Below, one piece after another: positions 18,857-26,621 of a DNA stretch of 64,000 nucleotides. A model generated the notes under the pieces. The model was not told the origin of the DNA, did no database searches, and saw only the letters and a list, made by a program, of their open reading frames with translations. Position numbers and translations under genes: made by a program. The DNA is taken from positions 2,170,001 to 2,234,000 of the forward strand of contig NZ_CP034073.1 in assembly GCF_003855155.1 (NCBI RefSeq), written 5' to 3'. How positions within the stretch are numbered: position 1 is the stretch's first letter; the number at the start of each line of letters is the position of its first letter. This stretch comes from Shewanella psychromarinicola (GTDB lineage Bacteria > Pseudomonadota > Gammaproteobacteria > Enterobacterales > Shewanellaceae).

Positions 18857-20362
18857 TCAAGCTTTTAGATCGGCATGCCAAGGTAATAAATCACTTAAAT
18901 CAGCAAATTTATCCCGTTGTGGCAGTTCCGTGAAAAGTTTTTGGAAGTAAAAGTACGGGTTAATATCGTTGGCACGGCAAGTCATCACCAAGCTATAAAG
19001 TGCAGCACTGGCTTTTGCACCATTTACCGATTGGCAGAACATCCAGTTTTTCCGCCCCGTCGTAAACGGCCTGATATCGCGTTCAGTGACATTATTATCA
19101 ATGCCTAATTCACCTGATTCAAGGTAACGCCTCAGTTTTTCCCACTGATTCAATGTGTACTTGATTGCTACCCCAATTTTACTTTTGGGCAGGACTGTTT
19201 TCTCGCTTTTTTCTAACCATTCATGCAACGATGTTAAGATTGGCTCAGCCTTTTCCTGCCGGAGTGATTTTCGCTTATCGGGCGGTAATGTTTTTGCCCG
19301 CTTTTCTATTGCATACAGTTTTTGAATATAATTGATACCGACTGTTGCTTTGCCGGTTTTCTTCGGTTGCACCGCTAAGGCATCGTGGAATTTGCGTCTG
19401 GCGTGTGCCCAGCACCCGACTGGCATTATTCCTTCTATATTGTCGTAAACACTGTAACCATCACATTGTAAATATCCGGCATAATCTGCTAGAAATGCTT
19501 CTGGGCAACTGCGTGCACGACTCGGTTGATAATCATAAATAACAACAGGGTTATCGCTAAATTCATTGCTGCGATAGACCCACATATAGGATTTAGTTGC
19601 TGCTTTTCTATCTGGTTCATCCAATACTTGCACCGTTGTTTCATCTGCGCACAGCGTTGATTGAGCGAGTAGATTAGCTTTCATCGCAGCAATTAACGGC
19701 CTAACTAATTCGGCACTGGCTATGCACCAATTGGCCAGTGTAGCGCGGCTAATATTTAAACCGCCACGGGCAAATATGTCGGTTAACCGATAAAGCGGTA
19801 GGGCATCACAGTATTTGGCGGTCACCACAGCCGCAAGCGCTTCAGGGCTGGCGATACTCTGGGGGATCGGCTGTGCAGGCTTAGGCGCGGTAATGACAGA
19901 GGTACTGGTTGATGTTGTTTCACATTCACGGCAAGCATACTTGGTTTGCCTGTGCTTAATGACGCTGATCTTCTCTGGAATAATGTTGACTTGTTCGCTT
20001 TCTTGCACACCGCATTCACGCATCACATGACCACAGCAATCGCACATAGGGCTGTCAAGAGTATAAGATCTTTCTTCACGTTCAAGGTGCTCAGGTAATC
20101 GTTTTCGACCCGTTTTACCTTGTTGTTTATTTTCATTTTTATTTGTGGATTGATCCTGCTCAGCTTCATTGAATGTGCCTTTCGGCATTTTCTCACTGCG
20201 TTGACCAAACTGCTTATTGCGGTTGAGTTGCAATTGTTCCAAAGCGATATTAAGGCGGTTTTCCAAGTCTTTATTTTTAGCATTGAGCACCTGATTTTCA
20301 TGCTGCAACATTGCCAGCATTTTTTTTAGTTGTTCAATATTATCAGGCTGTTCAGTTGTCAT
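18857..20362 (-). CDS. tnpC: IS66 transposase TnpC
   Basis: DDE transposase of 501 aa. The N-terminal coiled coil (about 1-55, heptad-like QLKKMLAMLQHENQVLNAKN) is followed by a basic linker. An IS66-type zinc finger comes next (CDCCGHVMREC with ACREC about 35 residues later). The catalytic DDE domain contains CADETTVQVLD, CDGYSVYDNI, GCWAHARRKFHD and the C-terminal IDNNVTERDIRPF. The IS66 C-terminal helix region follows (YSLVMTCRANDINPY). It is the last gene of the tnpABC transcript. Confidence 0.96.
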   Translation of the reverse strand: MTTEQPDNIEQLKKMLAMLQHENQVLNAKNKDLENRLNIALEQLQLNRNKQFGQRSEKMPKGTFNEAEQDQSTNKNENKQQGKTGRKRLPEHLEREERSYTLDSPMCDCCGHVMRECGVQESEQVNIIPEKISVIKHRQTKYACRECETTSTSTSVITAPKPAQPIPQSIASPEALAAVVTAKYCDALPLYRLTDIFARGGLNISRATLANWCIASAELVRPLIAAMKANLLAQSTLCADETTVQVLDEPDRKAATKSYMWVYRSNEFSDNPVVIYDYQPSRARSCPEAFLADYAGYLQCDGYSVYDNIEGIMPVGCWAHARRKFHDALAVQPKKTGKATVGINYIQKLYAIEKRAKTLPPDKRKSLRQEKAEPILTSLHEWLEKSEKTVLPKSKIGVAIKYTLNQWEKLRRYLESGELGIDNNVTERDIRPFTTGRKNWMFCQSVNGAKASAALYSLVMTCRANDINPYFYFQKLFTELPQRDKFADLSDLLPWHADLKA

Positions 20363-20446
20363 TAATTAGCGTTCAAGACCAATAGATAGCGCTAGTTTGC
20401 CTGCTGTATTTGATCATGCAACCGCTATTTAGCGATCCAGTGATGA

Positions 20447-20797
20447 TCACCTCACTGTCAGGCCATTTAAGGGTTTATGCCCATGGGATACTTCTAACGA
20501 TAAGCCTGATAGTAACCAATTTAGCTGATGCTGGTTGATTGTCAGCGCGTCTTGTTCGTCGTTAGCGCCAGGCCACTTAAAGCGACCTTTTTCTAGCCGC
20601 CGATAGTAAAGCCAAAAACCATTAGTATCCCAAAATAAAATCTTAATTTTGTCCCGGTCGCGATTACAAAAAATAAACCAGGCTTGATTCAACGGATCCA
20701 TTTCCAATACATCACTGACGATTAAAGATAAGCCATCAATGGCTTTACGCATGTCGGTATGGCCGGTAACAAGATAGATCTGCTTATGTGGTGTCAT
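20447..20797 (-). CDS. tnpB: IS66 accessory protein TnpB (Orf2)
   Basis: 116-aa accessory protein required for IS66 transposition, although its biochemical role is unclear. It has the family signature YLVTGHTDMRKAIDGLSLIV, then FIFCNRDRDKIKILFWDTNG and FWLYYRRLEKGRFKWP. Its ATG overlaps the tnpA stop by 4 bp, so the two are translationally coupled. An 84-bp gap separates it from tnpC. Confidence 0.95.
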   Translation of the reverse strand: MTPHKQIYLVTGHTDMRKAIDGLSLIVSDVLEMDPLNQAWFIFCNRDRDKIKILFWDTNGFWLYYRRLEKGRFKWPGANDEQDALTINQHQLNWLLSGLSLEVSHGHKPLNGLTVR

Positions 20798-21096
20798 GCT
20801 GATAGCACGCGTAAAAATTGTTGTAATTTGCTTGGCGCTAATGAGGCTGGAAAAGAAAACAGATAGCCGTTGGGCAATGCCAGCGTGAGTGGCTGGTCAG
20901 GTTTAATTTCAGGAAAAATCAGCGGCACCACTTTTTGCTTAGTTGATGACGAATGCGGGTTAAGTTTTTTAGTCCACGCATAAAATGTAGATAGGGTTAA
21001 GTCATTGGTTTTACAAAATTCAGCTTTGGTTAATTTACTTTCAGTTTGCTGCTGAAAAATGCGTTGCCAGTATTGTATTTTATCGTTTTTTGACAT
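20794..21096 (-). CDS. tnpA: IS66 accessory protein TnpA (Orf1)
   Basis: 100-aa helix-turn-helix protein, first gene of the IS66 operon. The N-terminal DNA-binding segment (QRIFQQQTESKLTKAEFC then DLTLSTFYAWTKKL) is typical. It is 81 bp inside the right terminal repeat, where the operon promoter should lie. Confidence 0.92.
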   Translation of the reverse strand: MSKNDKIQYWQRIFQQQTESKLTKAEFCKTNDLTLSTFYAWTKKLNPHSSSTKQKVVPLIFPEIKPDQPLTLALPNGYLFSFPASLAPSKLQQFLRVLSA

Positions 21097-21177
21097 GATT
21101 GTTTTCCTAGATTTAGTTAGGAAATAATCATGTCACATTTGAAGGTTATTGGTATGTGCGGTTAATTGAGCGCTTAC

Positions 21178-21185
21178 GTATATAT
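21178..21185. repeat. Target site duplication of IS66, right copy
   Basis: gtatatat, identical to 18814-18821 and abutting the right terminal repeat of IS66. Confidence 0.95.
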
Positions 21186-21306
21186 GGCAGTACAACCGCT
21201 TCTAGCGGTAAATGAGCACATCAAAAGCAACGATAAGAGTGAGAATGTTGTATAGAAAACTAAGGCCAAAAAGCCTTCGGTGAGCAAAGTATTATCTTGA
21301 CTCACC
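21186..21306 (+). ncRNA. Candidate bridge/seek RNA region of the IS1111-group element, 3' part
   Basis: Continuation of the noncoding right arm after the IS66 insertion. Small stem-loops are visible (ccgcttctagcggt; aaggccaaaaagcctt). It ends at the right subterminal repeat. The split means any guide RNA spanning the junction would now be interrupted by 2.36 kb. Confidence 0.45.
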
Positions 21307-21396
21307 GGGAGCGTCCATATATGGCCATGTATTTATGATAGGATTATGTCAAAAGGTGATCGGCGTTCAAGCTATAAACCTTGGAGATAATTAAAA

Positions 21397-21756
21397 ATGT
21401 TTTATGTCCGGAATTTTATTGTTGGTGGTTATGCATATTATAGAAAAAAAGGATTTGGCCATTCTGGCTCTGTTTCTATGGTATTACTTTCATCATTAGG
21501 TTTTGTTTTTCTAATCTTGCATGGATTTTTAAACACTAATGGTTTTAGTTTTTTTTCAAGCTTTAAATGGTATGGGTATTTTTCTATTTTTATAATATGT
21601 GTTTTATGGCTATATATTAACTCTCTGCTTTGTAGAAGCTTAAAAGTGTATGAACTTGATTTTAAAACCAGTATAGACTCAAAAAAAATTAGGCTGTACA
21701 ACTATGTGACATACTTTTTGATTACGATATTCATTTTTGTTCGAGTTTTTATTTAA
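21397..21756 (+). CDS. Small hypothetical membrane protein, 119 aa
   Basis: AT-rich gene just outside the IS1111-group element, with GGAG 10 bp before its ATG. About three transmembrane segments are visible (around 27-45, 58-76 and 98-117), with a basic N-terminus containing YYRKKGFGHSG. I do not recognise a family. Codon use is more A/T-rich than in the core genes, consistent with transfer. A similar N-terminal HSGS motif and size occur in small accessory membrane proteins of unknown role. Confidence 0.6.
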   Translation: MFYVRNFIVGGYAYYRKKGFGHSGSVSMVLLSSLGFVFLILHGFLNTNGFSFFSSFKWYGYFSIFIICVLWLYINSLLCRSLKVYELDFKTSIDSKKIRLYNYVTYFLITIFIFVRVFI

Positions 21757-22115
21757 TAATTCGAGATACTTCAGAAAATGGGTGGCATAGTTTCATTTAG
21801 TTTCATTTCAGCATAGTTTTATTTCTTTCAGAAAGGCTTTCGAGAACAATGGTAATTAAGTTTAAAAGTAAAAAATAAAGAATGTTAAGCAGGAAATTAA
21901 AGCCTTAGATTGAAACTTGATTAGCAATAGACATTGTCACCTAAGAGTAGTGCTTTTTAGAATCCAGCCTATTTTTCACATTGCTGTTAATCACAGAGCT
22001 AAAAACTGCAGGCTATGTTGTTACTCTCAATGTTAGCCCGCAATTTTTAAACCATATATATACCCAAGACACATCAAAATACACAATCCTGCATTTCGGG
22101 ATCGTTTGGTTATTA
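21757..22115. other. AT-rich gene-free stretch
   Basis: About 360 bp with no ORF that I would support. It includes direct repeats of tagtttcattt (around 21787-21810). Near 22060-22110 a segment tatatacccaagacac resembles tacccaagccac at 59912, so a short dispersed intergenic repeat is possible. Confidence 0.35.
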
Positions 22116-22895
22116 TTAACAGTAAACCATACCGCCATCTATCAGTGGTGCTTGACCTGTCATGTAATCAGAGTCTGGACCGGCTAAATATGACACAAAG
22201 TTGGCGACATCCACAGGTGTTTGCGCACGACCAAGTGCAATGCCTTTGACGTATTTATTATACGTTTCACCTATTGGAGCCCCAGTAATTTCAGAAAAAC
22301 GTTTATCAATCTCGACCCACATATCGGTTCCAACCACACCAGGGCAATAAGCATTTACTGTAATACCTGCGCTAGCATATTCCTGTGCTGCAGCCTGAGT
22401 TAACGCACGCACTGCAAATTTAGTCGCCGAATATGCGCCCAGTAAAGCAAACCCATTATGGCCAGCAATGGAAGAGGCACTTATAATTTTGCCTTTTTGC
22501 TTGCGTTCGATGAATTTCTTTGCAGCGGCTTGAATGCCCCAAAGAGTTCCGTCTACGTTGATCTTTTGGATTTTATCCATTTCTTCTTGAGTAATATCTG
22601 CTATGGCTTGAACTTGCGCAATACCTGCGTTATTCACCATAATATCGAATCCACCTAAGGTTTTCTCTGCATGGTCTATAGCGGCATAAACTTGTTTCCG
22701 GTCGCTTATATCAGCTTTAAAAGTCGTTGATTTTCGACCTAAGGCTTTGACCTCAAGAGATACCGCGAGCATTTTTTCTTCGTTTAGATCAACGATGGCA
22801 ACATCTGCTCCATCTTTTGCTAAACGAAGTGCAATGGCACGTCCTATGCCCTGACCTGCACCAGTGACGAGCGCGACTTTTCCTTGTAATGACAT
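22116..22895 (-). CDS. budC: (S)-acetoin-forming diacetyl reductase / 2,3-butanediol dehydrogenase
   Basis: Short-chain dehydrogenase that interconverts diacetyl, acetoin and 2,3-butanediol with NAD(H). The 259-aa length and motifs fit BudC: TGAGQGIGRAIA (cofactor), NNAGIAQV, the catalytic Ser in SASSIAGHNG and the YSATK catalytic Tyr/Lys. The C-terminus DYMTGQAPLIDGGMVY is also typical. A strong AAGGAG precedes the ATG. No acetoin synthesis genes (alsS/alsD) are adjacent. It lies between an IS1111/IS66 nest and an ISAs1 element, so it could have arrived with them. Confidence 0.9.
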   Translation of the reverse strand: MSLQGKVALVTGAGQGIGRAIALRLAKDGADVAIVDLNEEKMLAVSLEVKALGRKSTTFKADISDRKQVYAAIDHAEKTLGGFDIMVNNAGIAQVQAIADITQEEMDKIQKINVDGTLWGIQAAAKKFIERKQKGKIISASSIAGHNGFALLGAYSATKFAVRALTQAAAQEYASAGITVNAYCPGVVGTDMWVEIDKRFSEITGAPIGETYNKYVKGIALGRAQTPVDVANFVSYLAGPDSDYMTGQAPLIDGGMVYC

Positions 22896-23324
22896 ATCTG
22901 ACTCCTTTTTGATAATAGGATAAGGAAGACCTTTTTATAGCCTTCCAGATAACGATTGAATGATCAGTTTACAAGGACGTAGAACAATAAAATTAGATAT
23001 AGATCAATTTGAGACAGCTTAATGGTTAAGAATTAAACATGTTTAATCTCTAAGAATGACCTTTCAATATTAGTGATAAATTTTTAGATATTATGTTAAT
23101 TATTAGTTGTTTTATTCTATGTAAATATCTAGAGAAAATAGACGTAGACAGCCATAATCGGTTGTTTAGCTATTTAGTGATGTTCAGTTTGGAATTGTTT
23201 CATGCAGGGAAGGTCTGCTAACTTATTTCTGCCTAAAGTTGATTATGGATATGGCCTACGGCCACGACCTTATTGGCCGTAGGCCATACACCAAAGACTA
23301 ACCAACTTGGGGCATAAATAGAAA
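22896..23324. other. Gene-free stretch between budC and ISAs1
   Basis: About 430 bp of AT-rich sequence. Its only marked structure is the perfect 14-bp inverted repeat at 23250-23288. Confidence 0.4.
23250..23288. repeat. Perfect inverted repeat with 14-bp arms
   Basis: tatggcctacggcc (23250-23263) and ggccgtaggccata (23275-23288) are separated by 11 nt. A related sequence, tatggcctgcggcca, occurs at about 17131. There is no T-tract on either side, so this is not an obvious terminator. Confidence 0.85.
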
Positions 23325-23334
23325 CGGGTTAGCT
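23325..23334. repeat. Target site duplication of ISAs1-family element, left copy
   Basis: cgggttagct, repeated exactly at 24574-24583 on the other side of the element. Confidence 0.88.
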
Positions 23335-24573
23335 CAGGGCTACCGCATGAGTGTTTAATTTTTAACCTAACCACTGAATCCAGCCTTTAATACTGCTTCA
23401 AGCATCGATGGATTCATCATGCATCGCTTTTGCTTTCCAACAATGCTTATCTTCGTCGGCTCTGCTCGTAACATATTCAAGCTCATATGACGCAGACATG
23501 ATAGATTTTCCGCCCCGTGTGCGTTGTATATTTGACATGCATCCTCACTCATACTGACATCAAGCACCCAGTGCATCGATTCTATGCCCCAATGTTCTCG
23601 GACAGCTATCGCTGCTTGCTCAGCACTTAACTCCTTAGAACTAATGTAATAACGATACTCAAGTTCGATTGGTTTTCCTTTCTCAAGGCGACAACTTTCA
23701 ACCATAACGATATTTTTTAGCCCTTTCCACTTTGAAAAGTCACCGAGTAAGTTTTTACTATCAATAACATAGCACTGTCGACACTCAGTACGTCCGTGAC
23801 CGTGTTCAATTACGGATTTGTCCGTATTGTTAGCTCGCTGGAAAGCGAAGGCTTTTACTATTGCTTCGCGCAGCTTTCCCTGATTACTTTTAACGGCAAG
23901 CAGATAATCACCACCTTGGTCCACAATGGTTTTTGCTATCTTTGTTTGACAAGCCATCGCATCGATAGTCACTAACGCCCCTTTGATATCGAGCATTTTT
24001 ATCAACTCAGGAATAGCTGTTATCTCATTACTTTTTTGTTCTGTTTTAAGCTGACCAAGTACTAATTTGTTTGATGAAGCATAAGCACTAATCATGTGTA
24101 TGGTACTGGCTCTATCTTCACGATTGTATGACCCTCGAAGCGTTTTTCCATCGATAGCAATGACTTGGCCTTCAGTAAGGGTGTGTATCGAAGACATCCA
24201 ATTGATAAAACATTGGTGAAACTGCTCAGGTTCAATGGTTGATATAATACGAGCAATCGTGTCATCAGCGGGAATGCCGTTCATGAAGAGGTTGTTGTTT
24301 TGAAACCAATCATGATGCCCAAGAATGTATTCGCGAATGTCAAACCAGCCTTTAGCGCCTGCGATAACGGCACATAGCGAACCAAACAGCACCTCAAAGA
24401 GGCAATAGGTCACTTTAGCCCCCTGGCGCTGGTCTGTTATTGTTTGGAAATGCTCTTTGAAGTGGTCAATATGCATGGTGTGCTCCCGAAAAAAGGGAGT
24501 ATAAGATCATAGCGAGATGTTAACGTCAAATAGTGAGTTAAATTGTTTAAAAAACGTTCACGATCTCGCCCTG
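23335..24573 (-). mobile_element. Complete ISAs1-family insertion sequence, 1239 bp
   Basis: Ends are cagggc... and, read inward from the right, cagggcgagatcg. About 14 of 21 terminal positions match. A 10-bp direct repeat cgggttagct flanks it. One intact transposase gene is on the minus strand. Size, ends and duplication length fit the ISAs1 family. Confidence 0.9.
23367..24476 (-). CDS. ISAs1-family transposase (H-repeat-associated type)
   Basis: DDE transposase of 369 aa. The N-terminal domain (DHFKEHFQTITDQRQGAKVTY) and the catalytic segments AIDGKTLRGSYN, VTIDAMACQ and REHWGIESMHWVLDV are characteristic of ISAs1 and H-repeat proteins. The reading frame is complete, with the expected AVKSNQGKL in between. 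The start codon lies 97 bp inside the right end. Confidence 0.96.
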   Translation of the reverse strand: MHIDHFKEHFQTITDQRQGAKVTYCLFEVLFGSLCAVIAGAKGWFDIREYILGHHDWFQNNNLFMNGIPADDTIARIISTIEPEQFHQCFINWMSSIHTLTEGQVIAIDGKTLRGSYNREDRASTIHMISAYASSNKLVLGQLKTEQKSNEITAIPELIKMLDIKGALVTIDAMACQTKIAKTIVDQGGDYLLAVKSNQGKLREAIVKAFAFQRANNTDKSVIEHGHGRTECRQCYVIDSKNLLGDFSKWKGLKNIVMVESCRLEKGKPIELEYRYYISSKELSAEQAAIAVREHWGIESMHWVLDVSMSEDACQIYNAHGAENLSCLRHMSLNMLRAEPTKISIVGKQKRCMMNPSMLEAVLKAGFSG

Positions 24574-24583
24574 CGGGTTAGCT
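24574..24583. repeat. Target site duplication of ISAs1-family element, right copy
   Basis: cgggttagct, the same as 23325-23334. Confidence 0.88.
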
Positions 24584-24851
24584 TGCCCAGACAATGATTT
24601 AATCAACAAGGCCAATCAAAGCCGTTAATGACACTTGATTAAGCCGGTTAATTCACTCAAGCAGTTGAATTTAATTATGTAAAGATATTTAATTTACCAG
24701 AATTGAATCCTATGCCTAGTTTCTATCATATTTTAATTAAATAAAATTACCTTATTGGACTATGGTTAATTGGTGGTAATACGAATGAAAAACATTTCAT
24801 TTATTCATATCTAGTAGAAATGCTACTAGAAATAGTTAAGGATGATTCAAT

Positions 24852-25613
24852 ATGAACCCTTTTAACGTTCTACCAAAATTTATAGGCGTACTGCTATTTT
24901 CATTCACAGCGCTATGTGCTGCCGAAGAAGAGCCAGAAATGTATGTTTATTCAACCTATTTTAAATGCATACCTGAGCAAGAATCCGCTGTAGACGAGCT
25001 AGTTCAAAGAGCCTATGCCCCCATATATAATGATGGTGTTAACAATGGCACCATAGCGAGTTGGGGTTGGCTGAAGCATCATACCGGAGGCGAATGGCGT
25101 CGAATTTTATACCATTCAGCACCGAGTATAGATTCATTATTTGCTGCACAAGAGACGATGAACAAAAAATTTGAAGCTGTTTTGGGAAAAAATACTGATG
25201 CCCTTGGACGTGGTTGTCAATCTCATGAAGATTATATTTGGCAGTATGTGACCGGGAGTCGACCTACTTTGGGGGGCGAAACGCGTGGAAAAGTAAGCTT
25301 ATCTGTTTACATGGAATGTAGTTTTTCGGGAGAAGAAAAAGCAGATGCTATTGTCAAAGAACATTTTGCTCCAGTATTCAATGCTCAAGTCGGTAAAGGA
25401 AAACTCACATCCTGGGGTTGGTTATCTCATGTCGTTGGCGGCAAATACCGTCGATTGCAAACGGCCACCGCAGATAACTATTCTGATTTATTAAAAGCAA
25501 AAAAAAATATCCTTGATACCCTTTATGATAAAGACAATAAACACAGTGCCGAATTTAGTGACATTTGCACTAGTCATCAAGATTATCTGTGGGATATAAA
25601 AACAGAATTATAA
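24852..25613 (+). CDS. Secreted protein of two tandem homologous domains, function unknown
   Basis: 253 aa with a signal peptide (LLFSFTALCAAEEEP) and AAGGATG before the ATG. The mature protein is two copies of one domain of about 110 residues. AYAPIYN...ASWGWLKHHTGGEWRRI in the first half matches FAPVFN...TSWGWLSHVVGGKYRRL in the second. Each half has an early Cys (FKC, MEC) and a late Cys in GCQSHEDYIW / ICTSHQDYLW, suggesting one disulfide per domain. The pattern suggests a ferredoxin-like alpha/beta barrel unit, but I do not recognise a family. It is isolated, 270 bp from the ISAs1 element. Confidence 0.8.
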   Translation: MNPFNVLPKFIGVLLFSFTALCAAEEEPEMYVYSTYFKCIPEQESAVDELVQRAYAPIYNDGVNNGTIASWGWLKHHTGGEWRRILYHSAPSIDSLFAAQETMNKKFEAVLGKNTDALGRGCQSHEDYIWQYVTGSRPTLGGETRGKVSLSVYMECSFSGEEKADAIVKEHFAPVFNAQVGKGKLTSWGWLSHVVGGKYRRLQTATADNYSDLLKAKKNILDTLYDKDNKHSAEFSDICTSHQDYLWDIKTEL

Positions 25614-25811
25614 TGAGATATCATTATTTATGAAGCCGAGAGTTATGAGGAAAATACCTATGAAACAGATAGTTATTAAGCCACCCATAATTATATAATC
25701 ATTAACATCATGGCTTTCGTCATTCATTGCGATAGCCTTTTATGGCTATTCAAACGTACAAATTAAACGCTTTTTTGCTTCATTAATCTTGGGTGGCAAT
25801 CTTGTGTTTTG

Positions 25812-26621
25812 TTAGTCATCATCTGGACCCATTGCTTCTTTTATTTCATCACTGCCGAACCCTTTACGGGATAAATAGGCATACGCTTTGGACTTTTCTT
25901 TATAGTTTGATAAGTCATAGCGCTTTTTCGCCAGCTCATTTTTACAGCTTTGATAAAAATCGACATCCTCTGTTAACGTTAATTGGTACACCGTATCTTC
26001 AAAGTCGCTCACATCAATCAGTCGCTGTTTTAGTTCTTGCAAGATGAGGGTTTTGCCTTTGCCTTTGTTAAATAGTTTGATTATTTCAGTGGTTAAGTCA
26101 ACTTTGTCTGCTTTTATGGCTAATTTACTGCGCAGTGTTTCACGTTCTGGATGTTGTGCTAATGCGTGATCTATTTCGGCCCGAGAAAACCCTTTTGTGG
26201 TCATTTGGGTGTAGACTTTTTCTCTGCTGGTGCCATAAAAGTTAACAAATCGCCTTAGTAGCCTAGATGTGGCCATCGCAAAGGCATCGACTTTTTGCTC
26301 GTACATCACTTGCTCTATCGCGGTATCAATCACGGTAACGGGTACGCCGCGCAGTTGTAACTTACGTCTTATCGCGCTGGTACCGAGTTCATTTCTAAAG
26401 GCTAACTCGCAATAGCGTACCGCAAAGTCATTGTCATTTTTTAAATAACCGTTTTCTATGAGTTTGGCCAGTACGGTTTCAATCCATTGTTGATTTTCTG
26501 TTTTACGCTCAAGCTTAGTGCGAATTTCATTAATGGTAAAATCTTGTTGGCCAAGGTGCCAATAGGCGCTATTAAAAACGTTATCGATGGTTTTGGCTTG
26601 ACGTAGAGGAGGGCGCTGCAT
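25812..26621 (-). CDS. Long RecX-like regulatory protein
   Basis: 269 aa of tandem three-helix units typical of RecX, which binds and inhibits RecA filaments. Examples are YLKNDNDFAVRYCELAF, NELGTSAIRRKLQLRGVPVTVID and AYLSRKGFGSDEIKEAMG at the C-terminus. Usual proteobacterial RecX is about 150-170 aa and next to recA. This one is far longer, similar in length to Firmicutes RecX, and has no recA beside it. It is probably a second, divergent RecX. Confidence is good for the fold and moderate for the function. Confidence 0.75.
   Translation of the reverse strand: MQRPPLRQAKTIDNVFNSAYWHLGQQDFTINEIRTKLERKTENQQWIETVLAKLIENGYLKNDNDFAVRYCELAFRNELGTSAIRRKLQLRGVPVTVIDTAIEQVMYEQKVDAFAMATSRLLRRFVNFYGTSREKVYTQMTTKGFSRAEIDHALAQHPERETLRSKLAIKADKVDLTTEIIKLFNKGKGKTLILQELKQRLIDVSDFEDTVYQLTLTEDVDFYQSCKNELAKKRYDLSNYKEKSKAYAYLSRKGFGSDEIKEAMGPDDD

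Larger units (their letters stand above)
18822..21177 (-). mobile_element. Complete IS66-family insertion sequence, 2356 bp
   Basis: The terminal inverted repeats start GTAAGCG at both ends and match at 17 of the first 20 positions (left gtaagcggtcaattaagcgg, right read inward gtaagcgctcaattaaccgc). An 8-bp target duplication gtatatat flanks it. It carries the standard tnpA, tnpB and tnpC trio, all intact and on the minus strand. It interrupts the noncoding right arm of the IS1111-group element. Intact ends, genes and duplication suggest a fairly recent insertion. Confidence 0.96.
17449..21318 (+). mobile_element. IS110-family element, IS1111 group, interrupted by an IS66-family element
   Basis: Bounded by perfect 12-bp subterminal inverted repeats, atggacgctccc at 17449-17460 and gggagcgtccat at 21307-21318, the hallmark of the IS1111 group; true ends are a few bases outside. 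Removing the inserted IS66 and one target-duplication copy leaves about 1.5 kb, normal for this group. It carries one DEDD transposase and about 390 bp of noncoding right arm. No target duplication is expected for this family and none is seen. Confidence 0.88.

Noticed and set aside
17449..24583. Composite transposon carrying budC
   Set aside because: The flanking elements belong to different families (IS1111/IS66 and ISAs1), each with its own target duplication or ends, so they cannot mobilise the interval together.
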